Below, piece by piece: positions 6,919-7,653 of a stretch of DNA of 7,653 nt. Source of the stretch: Actinomycetota bacterium. Lineage in GTDB: Bacteria; Actinomycetota; Actinomycetes; Actinomycetales; Microbacteriaceae. Location: assembly GCA_009704155.1 (NCBI GenBank), contig WLES01000036.1, positions 1-7,653 on the forward strand, given 5' to 3'. The number at the start of each line of letters is the position of its first letter. The first letter of the stretch is position 1. The notes beneath the pieces are model-generated. The model was given only the letters and a program-made list of their open reading frames with translations. It was not told where the DNA came from and did not search any database. Position numbers and translations under genes: made by a program.

Positions 6919-7302
6919 GTGGCAAATATTAAGTCGCAGATCAAGCGAATCAAGACAAACCTCAAGGCGCAAGAGCGCAACCGAGCAGTCAAGAGCGAAC
7001 TCAAGACCGTCATTCGTGCAGCACGCACCGCCATTGCGTCGGGCGACAAGACCGCAGCGGTCGCCGCAGTTGCGACCGCTGGCCGTCGAATCGACAAGGC
7101 TGTATCGAAGGGCGTGATCCACAAGAACCAGGGCGCGAACCGCAAGTCGGCCATCGCCGCTCAGGCCGCAGCTCTCTCAGGCGAAGCAAAGGTCGAGAAG
7201 AAGGCGCCAGCGAAGGCAACCAAGGCTCCGGCCAAGGCCGCCACCAAGGCTCCAGCTAAGACCGCCGCCAAGGCTCCGGCCAAGAAGCCAGCAGCCAAAT
7301 AG
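6919..7302 (+). CDS. rpsT: 30S ribosomal protein S20 with an extended Lys/Ala/Pro-repeat C-terminal tail
   Basis: Residues 1 to about 86 are a complete S20, the 16S rRNA-binding helical-bundle protein of the small subunit: [14 protein letters not shown] at the start, [34 protein letters not shown], then AQAAAL. Ordinary S20 ends near there (86-88 aa); this one continues to 127 aa. The additional 41 residues contain four copies of KAPAK, at 95-99, 102-106, 110-114 and 118-122, joined by AT, AAT and TAA linkers. The tail is almost all Lys, Ala, Pro and Thr, like histone H1 or the tails of mycobacterial HupB, and should be disordered and strongly basic. It may bind rRNA or another nucleic acid. 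The frame is continuous and ends at a terminator, so the tail is not a frameshift product. The gene is alone on the plus strand, with a GTG start behind a good AAAGGA. Confidence 0.96.
   Translation: MANIKSQIKRIKTNLKAQERNRAVKSELKTVIRAARTAIASGDKTAAVAAVATAGRRIDKAVSKGVIHKNQGANRKSAIAAQAAALSGEAKVEKKAPAKATKAPAKAATKAPAKTAAKAPAKKPAAK
7201..7284 (+). repeat. Four-copy KAPAK-coding repeat in the rpsT tail
   Basis: Fifteen-base units encoding KAPAK occur at 7201-7215, 7222-7236, 7246-7260 and 7270-7284. Copies two and four are identical in DNA; the others differ at a few third positions. Spacing is 21, 24 and 24 bp, so copy number could change by slippage or recombination. Confidence 0.85.
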
Positions 7303-7313
7303 GTTTCACCAAT

Positions 7314-7347
7314 AACGGCCTCCGAGAAATCGGGGGCCGTTGTTTTA
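7314..7347 (+). terminator. Intrinsic terminator of rpsT, shared with the end of holA
   Basis: Bases 7314-7325 pair with 7330-7341 to form a 12-bp GC-rich stem (one T-G wobble) closed by a GAAA tetraloop, followed by a T-rich stretch to 7346. It starts 12 nt after the rpsT stop. The holA stop codon (7345-7347, minus strand) falls in the T-tract. On the minus strand the T-run after the stem is poor, so termination of holA there may be weaker. Confidence 0.9.
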
Positions 7348-7653
7348 TGCCGACTCCCCGCGGGATGCGATTCGATCAACCATTCGCTCGACGGCGAACT
7401 CCGGGTCTCTGCCGTCACCCTTGACGAGTGAATCGGCCTTCGCAACTTCGATAATCGCAGCGCCGAGGGTTGCTCCCGTCCAGCCTCGCAAATCGCGTCG
7501 TGCCTTGTCGACCATCCACGGCGCCATCCCCAGCTCTTTAGCTGCGTCTCCCTGCTTTCCCGAAAACCCGCCAACCTTGGCCATCGACCGAAGCTTCATG
7601 GCAAAGGTCGCAATGATCGGAACCGGGTCTGCTCCAGAGTGAATCGCGTGACG
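7345..7653 (-). CDS. holA: DNA polymerase III delta subunit, C-terminal part (cut by window edge)
   Basis: Only the last 102 residues are present; the 5' end lies beyond 7653. The reading frame is open to the edge, beginning RHAIHSGADPVPIIATFAMKLRSM. This is typical of the helical C-terminal domain of HolA, the clamp-loader subunit that opens the beta sliding clamp. Further matches are GKQGDAAKELGMAPWMVDKARRDL, the GWTGATLGAAIIEVAKAD helix (usual position of the LAxADxxLKG motif) with DSLVKG, and the closing AVERMVDRIA. The Met at 7599 is internal and not a start. It converges with rpsT, a holA-rpsT-lepA neighbourhood familiar from actinobacterial genomes. Confidence 0.9.
   Translation of the reverse strand, partial: RHAIHSGADPVPIIATFAMKLRSMAKVGGFSGKQGDAAKELGMAPWMVDKARRDLRGWTGATLGAAIIEVAKADSLVKGDGRDPEFAVERMVDRIASRGESA

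Noticed and set aside
7345..7599. An 84-aa stand-alone gene starting at the ATG at 7599
   Set aside because: The same frame continues upstream to the window edge with HolA-like sequence, so this Met is internal to holA.

Overview
The window looks like a chromosomal segment of an actinobacterium, most likely from the Microbacteriaceae or a nearby Micrococcales lineage. The evidence is the actinobacterial-type DeoC (ending in a GPDYVTVD tail), the holA / rpsT / lepA neighbourhood, moderately high GC, GTG starts and 4-nt gene overlaps. The family placement is inferred from protein resemblance; no search was run. I see no insertion sequence, CRISPR array, tRNA or rRNA. Nearly all sequence is coding.

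Right end (about 6758-7653). rpsT (ribosomal protein S20) is the only plus-strand gene. It has a leader of about 100 nt, a good ribosome binding site, an unusual Lys/Ala/Pro-repeat C-terminal tail and a strong intrinsic terminator. The end of holA (DNA polymerase III delta subunit) converges on it, and the holA stop codon lies inside that terminator.

Middle (3610-6757, minus strand). lepA (elongation factor 4), a 124-aa four-helix membrane protein of unknown function, and ribF (flavokinase/FAD synthetase) form a tight operon. Both junctions are 4-nt stop/start overlaps, so translation is probably coupled.

Left part (69-3561, minus strand). This is a deoxyribose-5-phosphate catabolic operon: deoC, a full-length aldehyde dehydrogenase, and a 285-aa ALDH-like protein with no catalytic half. 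DeoC would cleave deoxyribose 5-phosphate to glyceraldehyde 3-phosphate and acetaldehyde, and the ALDH pair would oxidise the aldehyde.

The most interesting feature is the deoC product. It carries an N-terminal helix-turn-helix of the SorC/DeoR (Bacillus DeoR-like) regulator type, fused in one frame to a complete aldolase with all expected catalytic residues. No ATG, GTG or TTG codon lies between the proposed GTG start and codon 165, so the aldolase cannot easily be made without the DNA-binding domain. The GTG sits exactly where a leaderless transcript would begin, six bases after a TATGCT -10 box. The -35/-10 spacer contains a perfect 10-bp palindrome and lies within three 8-bp direct repeats. 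My reading is a self-regulating 'trigger enzyme', in which the aldolase domain that binds deoxyribose 5-phosphate replaces the lost sugar-phosphate sensor domain of the regulator. This is a hypothesis from sequence alone.
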